Of a stretch of DNA of 64,000 bases, positions 24,141 to 37,295 are shown piece by piece. Source of the DNA: Lichenostomus cassidix (taxonomy: Eukaryota > Chordata > Aves > Passeriformes > Meliphagidae); NCBI GenBank assembly GCA_008360975.2, contig CM039211.1, positions 5,641,522-5,705,521 of the forward strand, in the 5' to 3' direction. The notes beneath the pieces were generated by a model. It was not told the DNA's origin. It searched no databases and worked only from the letters and a program-made list of their open reading frames with translations. A program made the position numbers and the translations under genes. Numbering within the stretch: the stretch's first letter is position 1; each line of letters starts with the position of its first letter.

Positions 24141-25670
24141 GATCAGTATTAATCCAGTTTTTAATAGAGCAATTAGAAGGTCAAATATCAGAGATAGTGT
24201 CGTTTCTATTAGCTTGGATTGAGCTGAATATAGAAGCCACGAAAATGAGGAATATTTTATTTTAAAATTTATTAGAACGATGTTGCTGAACAAGTTCCTC
24301 CATCTGTGGCCCTCTGCATAAACTATGCTCATAAATTACATGATAGTTTACAAAAATGAAAGCAAACTGCTCTTGTTTGAGTCCCTCATTGTGTCCTGAG
24401 AAGTTCAGATTAGTAAATTTGCACTGTGAGTTAAAGCAAATGAATAACATGGTACTTCTCAGTACCATGAGCATACCTTTGAGCATTTTCTAAAGGAAGA
24501 TTTAGGTTTTTCTGTGTGTTTCTCCTGGTTATTTACAACTTCTTCAGAGAAAATAAGTCAGCTTTTATCATACCAGTGACAACAGGGACTTCTTCGAGGT
24601 ATAATTGTTGTTGTTCTTCCTCATCAGGGGTTGTTTCCCAGAGTAAGGAAGGTAGTGGAATTTTATGTGCCTCCTGCCATGCAGGAATTGCTCTTATTAA
24701 TGGCTTTAAGCCATTATAAAGCAAGTAAGCAAGAAAGAAAAACTAAGAGATGCCGACACCTGGGATGCCTCTTGCTATCCAGCTCCCTGGCATGAGCTTT
24801 TGCTCTAGTGAAAGTTTGAGAGCAGGCTTGAAAAAAGGAAGTTTTTGATGTGCAAGAGGCTGTAAAGTCTTCCCAGGACTACACCAGGTGACAAAAAGTT
24901 TGATCAATTGTGATCATGTGACATGAAAGTTTTACTGATCTCTGATTAATATTTTCACTGTGCTTTATTCAAAGCATTAAATCACTCTTGCCCACGCTTG
25001 GGAATACACATTATTATTGTTTCAGATCCTGCTGACTATATAATGCACCACCCAAATATGCTGCAGTTTCACTGAATAAGGTTGACTGAGTCTCAGCTTT
25101 ATCAAGTCAGTGTTCTGGGAAAAGGAATATTTGCTTAGAAACAACACTGTGTCAGGATTTAGCTGAGGTGCAATTTTGGTTCCATAAGATTTAGAAATTA
25201 ATTTGGATTAGGAGAAATTGAGACTGTCTTAAAACCTACATTTCATGCCACAACTACTTAGCTCATTTTTATCCATCATGATATATAGGGCATGGCATCC
25301 TTTTACACTCTTCATTAACAATAAACAGTTCTGACATAGCTGTTTGTTAAATATATGTACAGCTTAGGAGCTTAGGCAGAATAAAGCCTGATAGGCTTGA
25401 AGCAAAACAGGCAATGCAAATTGGTTCCTAGTATTTAAAGCACTTTGCATTTCCAGAATGGGGAGGGACAGCAACTCGACATCAGTGCTGGTAAAAGAAA
25501 CAGGCACCACTTTGCCAAAGTGGATACAAAATGCCTGGAATAACTGTGACCAGCACTCAGACAGTAATTTCCACCTTTCTGCATCTTTTGGTTACCCTAA
25601 GTGCTGCCTCAGGGCTGAAAGCAGCAGGTCCTTGGGGGAGAAACCTGTAATTTGGGTGTTGGGGCTTTTT
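24141..25670. other. No recognised feature
   Basis: AT-rich unique-looking sequence. No repeat tail or protein-like frame. Confidence 0.45.
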
Positions 25671-25739
25671 GTTTAGTTTGTTTTTCTTTGTTTGTTTTAT
25701 TTGTTTGGGTTTTTTGGTTTTGTTGCTTTTTTTTTTTAG
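25671..25739 (+). repeat. T/G-rich low-complexity tract
   Basis: TTTG and TTTTG units end in a run of about eleven T. On the minus strand this resembles an A-rich tail, but no element body is recognised next to it. Confidence 0.8.
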
Positions 25740-27409
25740 TGACCATAGTGCTTGAAGGAAGAGCAGAGGATATTGTTGCTATTCCATTCCAACAACACAC
25801 AACATTTGTGGAAATCATCTTTTAGAGACTACAGTCCAGAACGATCTTTATCACTATCATTTGCTATAAAAGATGTTCACATTGTGCTTTTTAAAGGAAT
25901 TAGTTGGCTGAGGATGTCTTTTGCCGTTCAGTTTTCCTCATAACTTTCATCTTGCTCTGGACATACAGTGTCATATTATTAGAATTAATTCTTACTGGTA
26001 GGTTATTTGGTTAGTATTTTAAAATACAGGAAGACAAAAGTGTGCAAGAGTGAGAATAAAAGTAAGAAAATGAAAATAGATTAAATGGGTAAATGCTCAG
26101 AATTTGTTTTAACAGGAATACTGACAAAAGGAATACTGACAAAATACAAGACATTTTTCTGGGGAAAGCAGTATGCTCAATAGTGAAAAAAAAATAAATT
26201 ATGGCTTTAAGACAGCTTTTCAGAGCATGCATCCAGAGATGTGGCTCTGCACAGATGCTGGGAGCAGCAATGAGGATCCACTCTGCACTGAGATGAGCTG
26301 AGCTAGGAGTTTTACTACCAGGTTTATAAAATAGAGCTCCCTGACAGAAGGAGGAGCAAAGTAGCTGCTGTTTTGCAAAGTGCAATTGTTTATCTTGATT
26401 GCTGCTGGGGCACTGCTGCCAGAGTCTGATTTACAGGCTATGACCAACCTGGGTTTATTTTCTCAGCCATGCAGGTGACTTCTGTGTCAATTGGTCTCTG
26501 AGTACATTGTCAGCTTCTACTTTCCCAACTACTAATTAGCTAAAGATCATTAACAAGGAGGGTAAGACCATGAGACAAGATGCCTCTCATGTTCTGGGAT
26601 AAAAGCTAATTATCTGAGTTCAAGACAAAAAAAAAAAAAAAGTCAAATTCATGATGCAGTTTAAGATAAATGCCCACTACACACAACTCTGGAGCAATTT
26701 TCCCATGCTTTAAGACTTTTATTCTATTCTCTAGTCTAAATGATCCTGATTTTTTTTCTATTTGTATGAAATGATTAACTTTACCAGGAGTTTTGTTTTT
26801 TTTTTTAACTCCTAGGCTTCAAGATACTGTTTTGTCTGCTTTGGTGTGGTGGCACTTTGGTTTGTGTCATCCACTGTTTTTCTTCCTTGTTTTGTAGCAG
26901 CAGAGCTTTGCTGATACATTCTCAGACAAATTAAGTCCCTTTTTACAGAGCTATCGACTGGTCAGTAATTCCTTAAATTAATTTATGCAGTTGATTATTT
27001 CTACTCACACAAAGAGGTTAATGGCATCACATAAGTGATTTATTTGCTCTTCCTTTCTGCAGCTCATTTATTATTGTCTCTAGGGAAAAGCTTGTGGATG
27101 TGTGGATTTGTAATGTGTGTTAGCACACATTTGGGGAGAACTCACAGCAACAGGCAGGTGTTGGGATCTGTCTTTGGCTCAGGAAATAAAGTAATGAGAA
27201 ATATTCTGGAGCAACTCACCATTATGTGAGGTCTACACCTTCATTAGCTCTTTGTAAAATTTGCCAGAATGGAGGGGATGGTTTATTTAGATGGTTTTAA
27301 GTGAGGCTTAACTGACCTAGTGTCTTAAATTTCACCCTTAAAGAGCAAAAACACAAACCAGATTTTTCAAGAGGCCCAATTTCTTTAGGAACACCTAGAA
27401 ATGAGATCA
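25740..27409. other. No recognised gene; small repeats
   Basis: A perfect 15-bp tandem duplication (AGGAATACTGACAAA) lies at 26114-26143 and an A-run at about 26626-26641. Otherwise nothing is recognised. Confidence 0.45.
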
Positions 27410-27587
27410 GGTTCAAAGATGGGGTTGCCCTGAGAGGCTCCTTCACTGGGGATATTCCAGAACCATCAGGACACAATCCTGTGCCAGGTGCTCTGGGATG
27501 GATCTGCTGGAGCAGGGATGAGGGACCAGATAACCCTCTGTGATCCTCTCCAGCCTGACCCACCCTGTGGTTCTGTGATATCTGACG
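27410..27587 (+). mobile_element. CR1 LINE, 3' end fragment
   Basis: Shows the characteristic CR1 order: GGGGATATTCCAGA, GGACACAATCCTGTGCC, GGTGCTCTGGGATGG, GACCAGATAACCCTCTG, CCAGCCTGACCC, then the tail GGTTCTGTGATATCTG. About 178 bp survive, oriented with the tail to the right. Confidence 0.9.
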
Positions 27588-27714
27588 CTGAGAAAATCTG
27601 ATTTGGTTTGGTTTGTGCTAAGCAGCAATGGACATAATCTGAAAAGGGGAAGATTCTGTTTCAAAAAAAAAGATAAAAGCAACTTCAGTGTAGTCAGCCT
27701 GGCAGAGGAGCAGG

Positions 27715-27868
27715 GGCCCAAGGGGGCTGTCTTGGGAGGTTTTCAAGACATGACTGGTTGTTGTATGATCCTGAGCTGTCAATCTGAATTTAGTGCTAAC
27801 AGAGTCTGAGCTGGAGGCTGCTCTAGAGATTCCCCTGGCCTCTTACAACTTTAATGACTCTCTGAGTC
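27715..27868 (+). mobile_element. CR1 LINE, second 3' end fragment
   Basis: Contains GGGAGGTTTTCAAGACATG, then GTATGATCCTGAGCTGTC and a diverged 3' part (CTGGAGGCTGCTCTAGAGATTCC) ending near ACTTTAATGACTCTCTGA. This fits a different and older CR1 subfamily from the copy 130 bp to the left, in the same orientation. Confidence 0.7.
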
Positions 27869-28057
27869 CATAGGAGTGGACTCACAGCAAATTCTGAATC
27901 CAAATATATATTGAAAAGTATACAAATCACTGTGTAGTACTTGTGTAAAATGTGTGTGAATTCAGCCAGTTGGTATTTTTCACCATGGCTGAAAATTTGC
28001 AAAAGTAATCTTGATAAAATTTTTGCTGTATTGCCTTTGCCCCTACTATAATATACT

Positions 28058-28113
28058 GCAATTCCATTTAAATATAACTCTATGTAATTCCATTTAATTC
28101 CATTTAAAATTTT
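28058..28113 (+). repeat. Short direct repeat AATTCCATTTAA
   Basis: The motif AATTCCATTTAA occurs three times in 56 bp, the last two directly adjacent. Confidence 0.8.
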
Positions 28114-28534
28114 CCAGCCATGGTGTCTTGATGGTTGCCTGAACCAGGTGTATATATGCTACACCAAAAGCAAATGATGAAGGAAGAAAGCATAGCTAAA
28201 CATTCAGTCTGAAAAACACTTTCCAGACCTTTCAGACAGCAAACACTTCACACAGGGGAGGAATGGTCAAGTTTCCAAACTATTTGCTAAACAAAACAGA
28301 GGCTAAATTCTTTATGAATGGCATTAATAATTGAATAGCCAGTCAGCTTTAGCTCTAATTTTCTCTCCCTCTGCTGCATAACTGTGCTTACTAAGTCATT
28401 TCAGAACACAGGTTCCCAGGTCACCAACTTTTCCCACCCCTGGAAAGCCTCTAAAAGTCAGAGGGGGGTCAGGCACATCTCTTTGGAGGCCAGGTTCATT
28501 TCCTAGCTTATGACAAACAACATTCCCTACTTTG

Positions 28535-28692
28535 CTGCTGGAGAGGAGGGAGTAAGATGGAGTGTAGAGTAGTTGAAAGGGAGAAAAACAAGTGAAGGGA
28601 AGGTAAAAATGAAGTGGTATTTGCAAACAAAAACTTCCTCTGTTTTCAGAATTAATCCAAACACAGGAATGACTGAAGTTTTTGATGGGAAA
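28535..28692 (-). repeat. Interspersed repeat family B, copy 1
   Basis: The reverse complement matches 30066-30230. Shared blocks are TTTGGATTA, GAGGAAGTTTT, TTCATTTTTACCTT, CTTTCAACTAC and ACTCCATC(C/T)TACTCC. A 177-codon open frame on the minus strand (28396-28929) runs through this repeat. It is very rich in Phe, Leu and Ser from T-rich DNA and is not supported as a gene. Confidence 0.7.
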
Positions 28693-30065
28693 ATAGAATG
28701 TGAAATGAACAAAAAAAAAGATGGGGCAGTTAAGAGACAAGGGATGGCTGCTATGTGTTTGGATGTAAAAGTAAAACAAAATTAAAGGAAAAAAAAAAGC
28801 TCTCAGAAGCTTTCTTTTTGAAAAGAGGACTGTTTTCCAAACAAAAAGGAACCAGGAAACTCTCCATTTCAAAATACAGGTGAACTTTGTGGCAGTTAGA
28901 ATGAGCCAATAGTTAAATAAAAAGAACATGTACCTGGGTGTGAGTTTTCAGGGGATCTCTGTATTCATAGGAGACTGCAAAAGAAAACACCCCAAGTGCT
29001 GCACAAAATAAAAATCAGTATTTGCCAGTGACCAGGAGTTGAGGATCAGGGGAGGAAGGGGAATGTTGCCACTGCTGCCCATGCAGTCAGTGACAGAGAC
29101 ATTTTTCTTGGACACATTGTGCTAGGAATTGGTTGAAGGGAGCTGGAAGCCTCTGAATAACAGAGAAATGTGCCCATTCTTTCCCATTCCGTATATTCTT
29201 TCCTGTTCCTTCTAAAACAAGACATTTTTTAGCCTGTTAATCTGTCTGAATACCTGAATGCCACCCCAGGGTTTCTGATTTAGTCAATCTAAGTCAGTCA
29301 AGTCTGGCCTTTGTCTGAACTCCTCAGTCATTCCCTTCTTTTTTTTTTTTTTTTTCTCTTGCATTATGGTATAAAAACATTTTACCTGATTTTGTTGCCC
29401 TTGATTCCAGGATTCCAGGATATTCCCATTACACATCTTTGTTCCTCTCTCTTTTGTTCCTCTCCAAGCAGCAGGAACACTCAGTGTGCTGAAATGGCAA
29501 AATGTTTCCAGCCACAAATTATTATTGCCTGCTCCAGACCTGATACCTGAATTTAAACTAGAGGTTGGCCTTCAGTGCAATAAAATGTTGAGCCAAGGGG
29601 AAAATGTGATCTTTTTGCTGGGCCTTGTTTTTTCTATTTCCTCCAAGCCTTTGCTCCCTAGCAAGTGAGATAAATTTAACATCTGAGTGCTTTTATTAAT
29701 ATATAATTGTTTTGCAGTTTGTCAGTAACTTTTACAGATTGCAAACTGTCACTGTGCAGATTTTCAGCCAGCTAGAAGAAGCCTTTTACTGCTTTAGCTC
29801 TTTCTCTTTCATCCCTTCTGCAGGAAAAAAAAGGTCCTACTGAGTTCTTACATCTGGTTGTTTGTTTTTTTCCCCTACAATGACAGAAGAAGGTAAGAGG
29901 AGGTCTTCAACACATGGACAGTATTCCTTTTCCCTGAAAAATCCAGTTTGAACATTGTTTCTTGGTGGTACTTCTTCCCAATCACTGCAGATGTTCTGCA
30001 TATTTGCCATGTATGTAAAAAGGAGGTAATAATAAATCCCAACTGTTCTCTTCTCCCTCTATTTA
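28693..30065. other. Spacer between inverted repeat-B copies
   Basis: Unique-looking DNA with a T-run at about 29338-29355. No gene is recognised. Confidence 0.45.
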
Positions 30066-30230
30066 TCCACCAAGAAACTTTGGCCATTCATGCATTTGGA
30101 TTATTTTTGAAACTGGAGGAAGTTTTGGGTTGGAAATACCTCTTCATTTTTACCTTTCCTTTACCTGTTTTTCCCCCTTTCTTTGCTCAGCTGTGCTACA
30201 CTCCATCCTACTCCCCCCCTGGGCTGTAGT
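30066..30230 (+). repeat. Interspersed repeat family B, copy 2
   Basis: Matches 28535-28692 in the opposite orientation, so the two copies form an inverted pair about 1.4 kb apart. Diverged by many substitutions and small gaps. The element class is not recognised. Confidence 0.7.
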
Positions 30231-30791
30231 TTACTACAGAAACTCAATTCAATTATGTGAATTATGTAATAAGTGAACTTTTTTGTCTGGGGGCTGCCCA
30301 GGGTCTGTTCCCGAAAATTCCATCTGTGCCAAGGAGCCACAGCCAAGCATGGCTGAGCCATTCAGCCACAGGTGGGGCTTTATGGAAGTGAGAACCTCTG
30401 GGTGAGTGAAGGAGTGAGGAAAAGCCAGCACAGGGCAGAAGGGGAAGAGCACAAAGGGGCAGGAGCTGCCAAGCAGCCCGAGCTGAGCAGGTGTGCTGCC
30501 TCCAGGGAGAAGAGGGAACTGCACAGGAGAGGGCTGAGGGTCAGCTGTCCCTGCAGGGCCCCAGGTGAGCAGGCTGGGGGGACATCAGGCCCTGGGGGGG
30601 ACAAAAGTGCTGGGGTGTGTTTTGCCTTTGTTAAAACCCATGCTGGTTTTAACTGGCAGTAAATTAAAGTTGCCTCCACCAAGCTGAGCTGGACTCACCT
30701 GCAGCACCCTGGGCACGAAAAATCCCTGCAGCTCCCTGGGCCCACAGGCTCTCCCATTCCCTTTCCTTCATCCTGCTGAGGATGACTGGCA
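30231..30791. other. G-rich segment with a strong splice-donor-like site
   Basis: Locally G+C-rich compared with its surroundings. CCCCAG|GTGAGC near 30563 is a near-consensus splice donor, and G-runs of six and seven follow at about 30576-30600. No matching acceptor or recognisable peptide was found. Confidence 0.35.
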
Positions 30792-30810
30792 GGGATGGAT
30801 GGATGGATGG
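30792..30810 (+). repeat. (GGAT)n short microsatellite
   Basis: Four to five consecutive GGAT units. Confidence 0.9.
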
Positions 30811-32811
30811 AACTTTGTTTTCTCCCCCTCCACAGCCTTAAAGCTGCAATCAGCTGGTGCTAGAGGCTTGTTCTTAGAACATGTCCTGTGGGATGTTCTG
30901 TGCTGCTGCCTGGGATTGGGAAGCACTGAAATTGGTGGCCCAACTAAGTGCCTTCACTCCTTTCTTCCCAGAGGCTTGGGACGTGGCAATGTGTGAATAC
31001 CTTGCCTTGGGAGATGGTCTCTTCATGACACATCACTTGCTCATTAATTGTTTTTCTAGCTAACCTTGGCACCACTCAGATTCAAGAGAGAATCAGAATA
31101 TAATTCTTATTTTCTACCAGAAGACATGAAATAACAGGCTGCAAACCCTGCAGCTGAATCTGCAGAGAGGGGCTGACAGCAGCAGTATCTCCCACAGAAT
31201 TGCTGTTGTTGTAACCTATTTAGGAAGTTGGATTTTACATCAGTCATAAATTAAAGCATTTCCAGTAAGTGATGCTTGATACTTCATAAATACTTCATCA
31301 ATTAAATGCTCCTTCTGATGCCTGCAAGCTCAGATGCTACACTTCACATCATTAAAATCCTCATTTATGACCTTTGCAGCAGATAAGTCATATCCTCTTT
31401 CAACTGATGGATTTTATTATTATATCATTATATGTCAAATTACTGTGGGAAGATGTTTGCTTTACATGGTTCAAAGATATGCAGACCAAGAGCTTCCATG
31501 AGCTCTGACAAGACGCAACTTCTGTGTATCCTTTATTTTCAGTAATTGAGTGCAGTGTGTGCACAGGACAAGCTTTTATGTGTGGAGCTGTCACAAGGCT
31601 GAGAAAAAGATGGAATTAAATAATGCTTAAATATTGTGTGTGCTTGCATTAGAGTGCTTATAAGAACAGGTCAGGTTTTCTTTAGCACCCTAAAGGCCAC
31701 TGATTTTTCATCTCCAGCATAATAAAAGGCTCAGTGGCTATGAGAAAACAGAAAGTTGTGCAGCTCAAGGCTATGTAGAGTGGCAGCAGACCAGGACTTC
31801 TAGAGAAGTCATTAAGGATAAAAGGGGGTGAAGGAAATCCTTCTTGCTGCAAGTAAAGGATCAAGGTAGTTTTGAGAATAATCGGAGTTGCAATGACTTT
31901 CAGCAAAAGAATGCCGTGGTTTAATTCCTGTGCACTGTACAGTGGCTTGTGGTTTTTATTTTACATCTTAAGAGAACATGTTATGAGAGTTATTTGCATT
32001 TAACGATGCTCCAATTTGTCATTCAAAGCTCACTGAAGTCAGGCTCCCATGAATCTGCTTTACAACAGGTTCCTTTTATGTACACTTCATGGACATGACT
32101 AGTATTAAAGGCATCATCAAGTGTCACAAAAATTATGTAGCAGTGCACCTCTGGATGCAACTTTTATTTGCTGTGATTTCTAGTAGCAAACACAGGTTAA
32201 AAACTGTGCTGCAGTTGAATTCTGTTTTATTGCAGTAGCCCGTGAATTTGCATGGTACAATCAGCTTGCACAAGCTGAGTTATTTTAATATCACACTTTG
32301 CTTTCTAGCGAAGAACAGCAGCCTGGGGTTTGGGAGCTTCAGTGTGAAGGAGAGCAGGGCTGTTCTTTGCTGTCACCATGTGCTGCTCACACACATTGAA
32401 GGGAGGTTTCTGACACATCAGAGTGTGGTGTGAGGCAGAAATTCTGCAGGGGTTTCTTCTGAAAGTGCTCTTCTGAAACCATGGACACTCACTGCAAAGG
32501 CACAAGAAAATATGCTGTCTTTCCCATGTGTCTTCTACCTAAATAGTCCTTGCCCTTTCTGTCAGGCTCTCTCTTTAATGTTTCCAGATCTGATTTCAGA
32601 ATGGCACATAGTTTTTTTCTCCTGGCCCTTTAAAAAATGTTATTCCCCACGCAGTGCCCTGAACAGCTGAGTTTGTGTTTGCATCCACCAAATGAGGAAC
32701 ACACTACAGAGGCTGCTGCAGCTGATGAGGCACAGCCCCACTATAGGACTGGCTTCTTCAAATTCACATTAGCAGCTGGATATGAGCTGGCATCATTCCA
32801 TGGACTTAATA
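30811..32811. other. No recognised feature
   Basis: AT-rich DNA without a supported gene or repeat match. Confidence 0.45.
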
Positions 32812-33110
32812 GTTTCATAGATTTTAGGGACAGAAGGGGCCATTATTGCAATCAGCACGCCTTGCTTCCCGTGTAGAATGAACCTCAGAATTTCAGCAGA
32901 TGATTCCTGTGTCAGGCCTGATGACTTTTACTGGAACTGCAGCATATGCTATAGAAAAATACCTGTTCTTTTTTCAAAGGATCAGGCCATGGGGTATTCT
33001 CCATGGTCATTCCACCTAGGTAGTTGTTTTAATGCTTGATACACTTTTCTGATAAAAGATGTATGAGATAAGCAGCTTAAATTTTCAACCCCTCAAGCAA
33101 TTGTTTTCCA
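32812..33110 (-). mobile_element. Ancient CR1 LINE, 3' part
   Basis: The + strand reads TCATAGATTTTAGGGACAG, AAGGGGCCATTATTGCAATC, GATTCCTGTGTCAGGCC and then a diverged stretch (TAGTTGTTTTAATG, TTAAATTTTCAACCCCTCAA). In my memory this order matches the old CR1 type common in turtles and crocodilians, and it differs clearly from the songbird CR1 tails elsewhere in the window. It is in reverse orientation, with the tail at 32812. The right border is approximate because similarity fades. Confidence 0.65.
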
Positions 33111-36049
33111 TGTGCTTTTGCCAACCAGATAATTATCCAAAGTTTGCTTATGTAGGCAGCCAGGTCAGGTCCAGTCCCTTCTGGCCTTGCACACATTTGA
33201 TACCAACTAAGAAGCTGACTTGTAGAGTCTTAAGAAATGCTAAATATACACAACGAAGTAAAGCTTATGCCTGTTTAGAAGGCAAGCCCAAAGCCATTAA
33301 CTGTGTGGGTGGAAACAGGACCTTGATGTGTGGATTGTGTGGATTGATTTCAGCAGAGTGAATTCATCTGAGAGCCTCGTGAGCCTCACACTCCCCTCGA
33401 CAGCTCATGTACCTTGGTACTGATCCATGGCAGAGACACATGTCAGTCAAGCAGCACAACTCTTCACAAGCTGGTTTGACTGACAAGTCAACCTCCAGCT
33501 GGTTTAACTCCAAGCTGCCTTCACCCTGAAAGGGCACTATTACAAAAATGGCATTGAACTGCATGCCCTCTCTGTTCCTGTTTTGTAAATGTCTGCAAAA
33601 AGCATCTTGAAGGACTTTGATTCAGGACTGGAGGCTGCAGCATGCAGTTGAAAGACAGCCAGAGCTGAGGGGGACAAGGCTTGTGGCAGAGGGCAGGGTT
33701 GTTTCCCAGTGTAAGCTTTGTGAAAAGCAAATTTACTTGCTGGAGGAAGAGAGAGCCTTGGGGACTGGATGGCTTGACAAAAACTAGAGGAGAGTGAATT
33801 CATCAAGAAACTTTGGGATTTCTTGCGGCAGATGGCTGGTGGCTCCCAAGGACTCCTGGGGCAGAAGCAGCTCTTTGTGTAAAAAGCTAGAGGGTATCAA
33901 ATCCCAGAAAGGAAAGGAATGGAGGATGGGAGGCATGAAATGGAGAGGAGCCTGGAGATGGAGCAGCACAGACCAATGTCTGGAGATACGCTAGCTTTTA
34001 ATTTACTGTTTTATTTAAACAAACTTAAAAAGGATTTTGTTCCCAGCCACAGACAGGGATGCTGTGGTTGCATTCCTCAAGGCTGCCCTTAGCTGCAGCC
34101 TAAAGATTCTGGATAAATTAGTCTTTATAATGAAAGCTGCTTGAGTTTTCATTCTCATCGAGGTGGTTTTTTTCATTTTTTTTGTTTTGAATTTGTCAAG
34201 AAGTCAAAGGTGCCCATGGTTAAAATCTGCTCCAGTTGCCTATGGATAAATCTGGAGTAAAGTGAGTGATTCAAACTGAGTTAGTGAGGACTTACAGAAA
34301 AACAAAAATGAAGGCATAATTAGTTTTTTAAAATAATGCAAATAGAGGGAACAGGTCAGAAATTATGTGGTATGATGAACTGATGGGAGACATTGAGTGT
34401 TTTAGGGGTCATGCCACAGCTTCACCATTTTCCTGAGTTCACTGTGTTATTATAGGTGCTAAACAAGACCTGGTGAATTTTGTGAATACCAGTGACAGCT
34501 GTGAGGGGCAGAAATGGGTTGCAGAGACAGAATTGAGGTAGTATCCAAACTCCTTGTAGTGATTCATTAAAAGGCTTATAAATACCCATCCTTTTCATAA
34601 ACTAATTTTTTTTAAATTGTGTTTCTGAATACAAAGTATTCTCTCTAATTTCTCCTACTTATATTTTTTACTACTTTTGGTGATACTGCATTTACAAAAA
34701 AACATTCCTCATCTTTTGCCAGATAAAATTATTATTTTATTCTCTCCTTGTTACTTTTGTTAGATGTTGCTTCACTGCTGCTCCATATCCCAGGAGAAGC
34801 AGAAAATGTGTTGTGCAGCCACTGTGCATGAATGAAAGCCTGAAGAACTTTGTTCTGGTGACCTTGTGGGTCACAGGAGGGTGACCCAGTAAAGGCAGTA
34901 CAATGTTTTGTTGTAAAACCTCCAGAACTCTTTTTGGATAAACCCCCTTTTCCCATTTATTCATTTTATTCTCATTGGCACATGGATTATTCTTCAGCTC
35001 ATGATTTTCAGGCATCTTGAGGGCAAGGCAAGGCGTTTCTGTAATTTTGATTCACTTTATCTAAACCAGGCATTGGTGGGGGACAGGGAATTTGGAACAC
35101 TCCTTCCTAAGTGAGTGTTGAAAACCTGCTTTAGCTGTTGGGAGGTGTAAACTGCCTCATTTATTGCTTGAATCATACCCTAAAAATACCCACATTTAAA
35201 CTTGTGATTGTATCAACAGTGCAAAACTGTGCAGCTGTGCCTGCCTGTTTCTGATTAACTTGTTTTAGACAAAATTAAAACCTCTGGATTTTATTCAAGA
35301 GAGAAACAAGCTAACTTCTGAAACATGAAGCATTTTAGGATATGGAAATTTCTCCTAGCCAGCCCAGACAGTTTGACGAGGTGTCATCCTAGTGAATCCA
35401 GTTTTGTACTCTTTCATGTACCCTGGACAATTAGAATGTATCTGGGGCTTTTTTTCCTGTTTTTTGGGTAAAGAGAAAAGCCTGGTCCAACATGTATTTG
35501 GAAGAGAAAAGTTCTTGCAGATAAGTAGAATTATGAACCTGTATGAAAAAAAAAAGTCTTGATGGATTGATTGCAGCTCTCAAAATTAGTGAAGTAGAAG
35601 ACATTTCTTATAGGTAGTGTCTTTAAGTAGATGTCCAAAGTATTTTTCCTTATTAATAATCATTGAGGAGCTCAGAAAATTATTACAATCATATTATTAT
35701 CAATCCCCCACTAAAACCTGCAGATTTTTTAATATTCTGGCACTAGCCCATTTTAGGTTTAATCAACAGTTTTTACTCCTCTAAGCCATGATATTAAGGA
35801 ATATGTCAGTGCTCTGAATTTCAAATATTTTACTAATCACTTTACTTCAATGGCTGGAAAAGCATTTCTAAAATGAAGTTGGGAAATGTGATAGAGAGAT
35901 TTTAGATTATTTTTAAAAGCTTAAACCTTGCAGGTGATTTTGCTACATTGACTATTTCAGCAGAATATTAGCTGAAGTATTTCCATGCCTTCTTTCAGTA
36001 TTTACTCATATGTGAACCAAGGATTTTAACTATTAGATTTTCAGTGTTA
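33111..36049. other. No recognised feature
   Basis: Unique-looking DNA. An open frame of 100 codons begins at 33059 inside the ancient CR1 and is not counted. Confidence 0.45.
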
Positions 36050-36125
36050 GATTCTTAAGTTGGACTCAATAATCTTAGAGGACTTTTCCAATCTCATTTG
36101 ATTCTATGAGTCTAATTCTGTGTTT
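36050..36125 (+). mobile_element. CR1 LINE, short 3' tail
   Basis: AGTTGGACTCAATAATCTTA, GAGGACTTTTCCAATCTCAT and TGATTCTATGAGTCT form the standard CR1 3' end with a degenerate 8-bp tail. Only about 75 bp survive. Confidence 0.8.
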
Positions 36126-37295
36126 AGGCTTTGAATTAACTAAACCCATATGACTCAACATTATGTTTCCAACTCCCTTTTCTAACAAGATTTGTATCCA
36201 CTGTAATGTTTAGTAGATTATCACAGGATAGTAATTAATTTTAGCATGGGAGAGCTCAGTGTATTCAACATAATGAAACAATGCACTAGAGAACAGATGT
36301 CCAGTTTTAAAATAATTAGCTCAACAGTAACCTGTACCCCTGTAGGAAAACGTACAGTTTTTGTAAAATGATAAATATTAATGTTTTCCCTAAGGATCTT
36401 TTTAAAATATAAATTACTTGTTTTTCCCCTCTTTGGGTAAGTATAGGATAATTTGCATTTATATTATCAAATGAAAATACAATAAAAAGTCAACAAGCTA
36501 TTGCTGATCAAAAATAGACCTGCAATGTGCACAAGTCAGATAAATCTGCACAAGCTAAAGAAGATTCTGGTCTTCTTGTAGATAGGTTCCCTGGAGATGG
36601 ACAAAATGACAGTAAAAAAAAGTTCTGTCCCATTCAAGAGAACCCATTAAGCTGACCTGGTTTCAGTGAAGATATTGAAGAGAACCCAGCCCATAAACTA
36701 CCCACCAATGCTTCCAATTTCACGTTATCTGAATATTTACCATCCATGAAATGGGAAGCTTTATTTTAGAAACAGCAACACACAGTATTGCCAGAGCAAG
36801 TCCTAATTTGTGAGTTGGAATGTTACAAGCTTCCACCCTCGAGATTAAAGCTGTGAGCAGCCCCAGCATGCTCAGTCCAGTGAGGGAAAAGGGAAGAAAG
36901 GCCAGAAAGGGAAGGGTCTACATTAAACAGATTTTAGACTTTTTCTTAGGAGGATAAATTAAGAAGCTGAATTCCCACTCAGAGTTAGCTGAGACAGTGA
37001 ACTAATCCCAGGGCATTTCTGAGATGGACTCAGGTGCTGCTGTTTTCTGATCCTCCACATGGGAAGGTTGATTCTGTCCATGGATGGGGAATTGGGATGT
37101 GTAAACTGGATTAAAGGACAGGGGAACTCACAGCACCAAATCCTCCTGCAGGAGAGGTTTGAATTTTGTGAGTTTCGTCTGAAAGCACAAAGTGATTTCC
37201 CCACCTTTTAAAAGTAGGCTTTTAAAACTACTTTTACTGCCTTAGAATTTGTGTTTCTCAGATTCTGTTCACTGAATTTTCAGATTTCACAAGTC
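36126..37295. other. No recognised feature
   Basis: AT-rich unique-looking DNA. Confidence 0.45.

Noticed and set aside
28396..28929. 177-codon minus-strand open frame, the longest in the window
   Set aside because: It crosses repeat family B and is dominated by Phe, Leu and Ser from T-rich DNA. There is no conserved motif or splice context.
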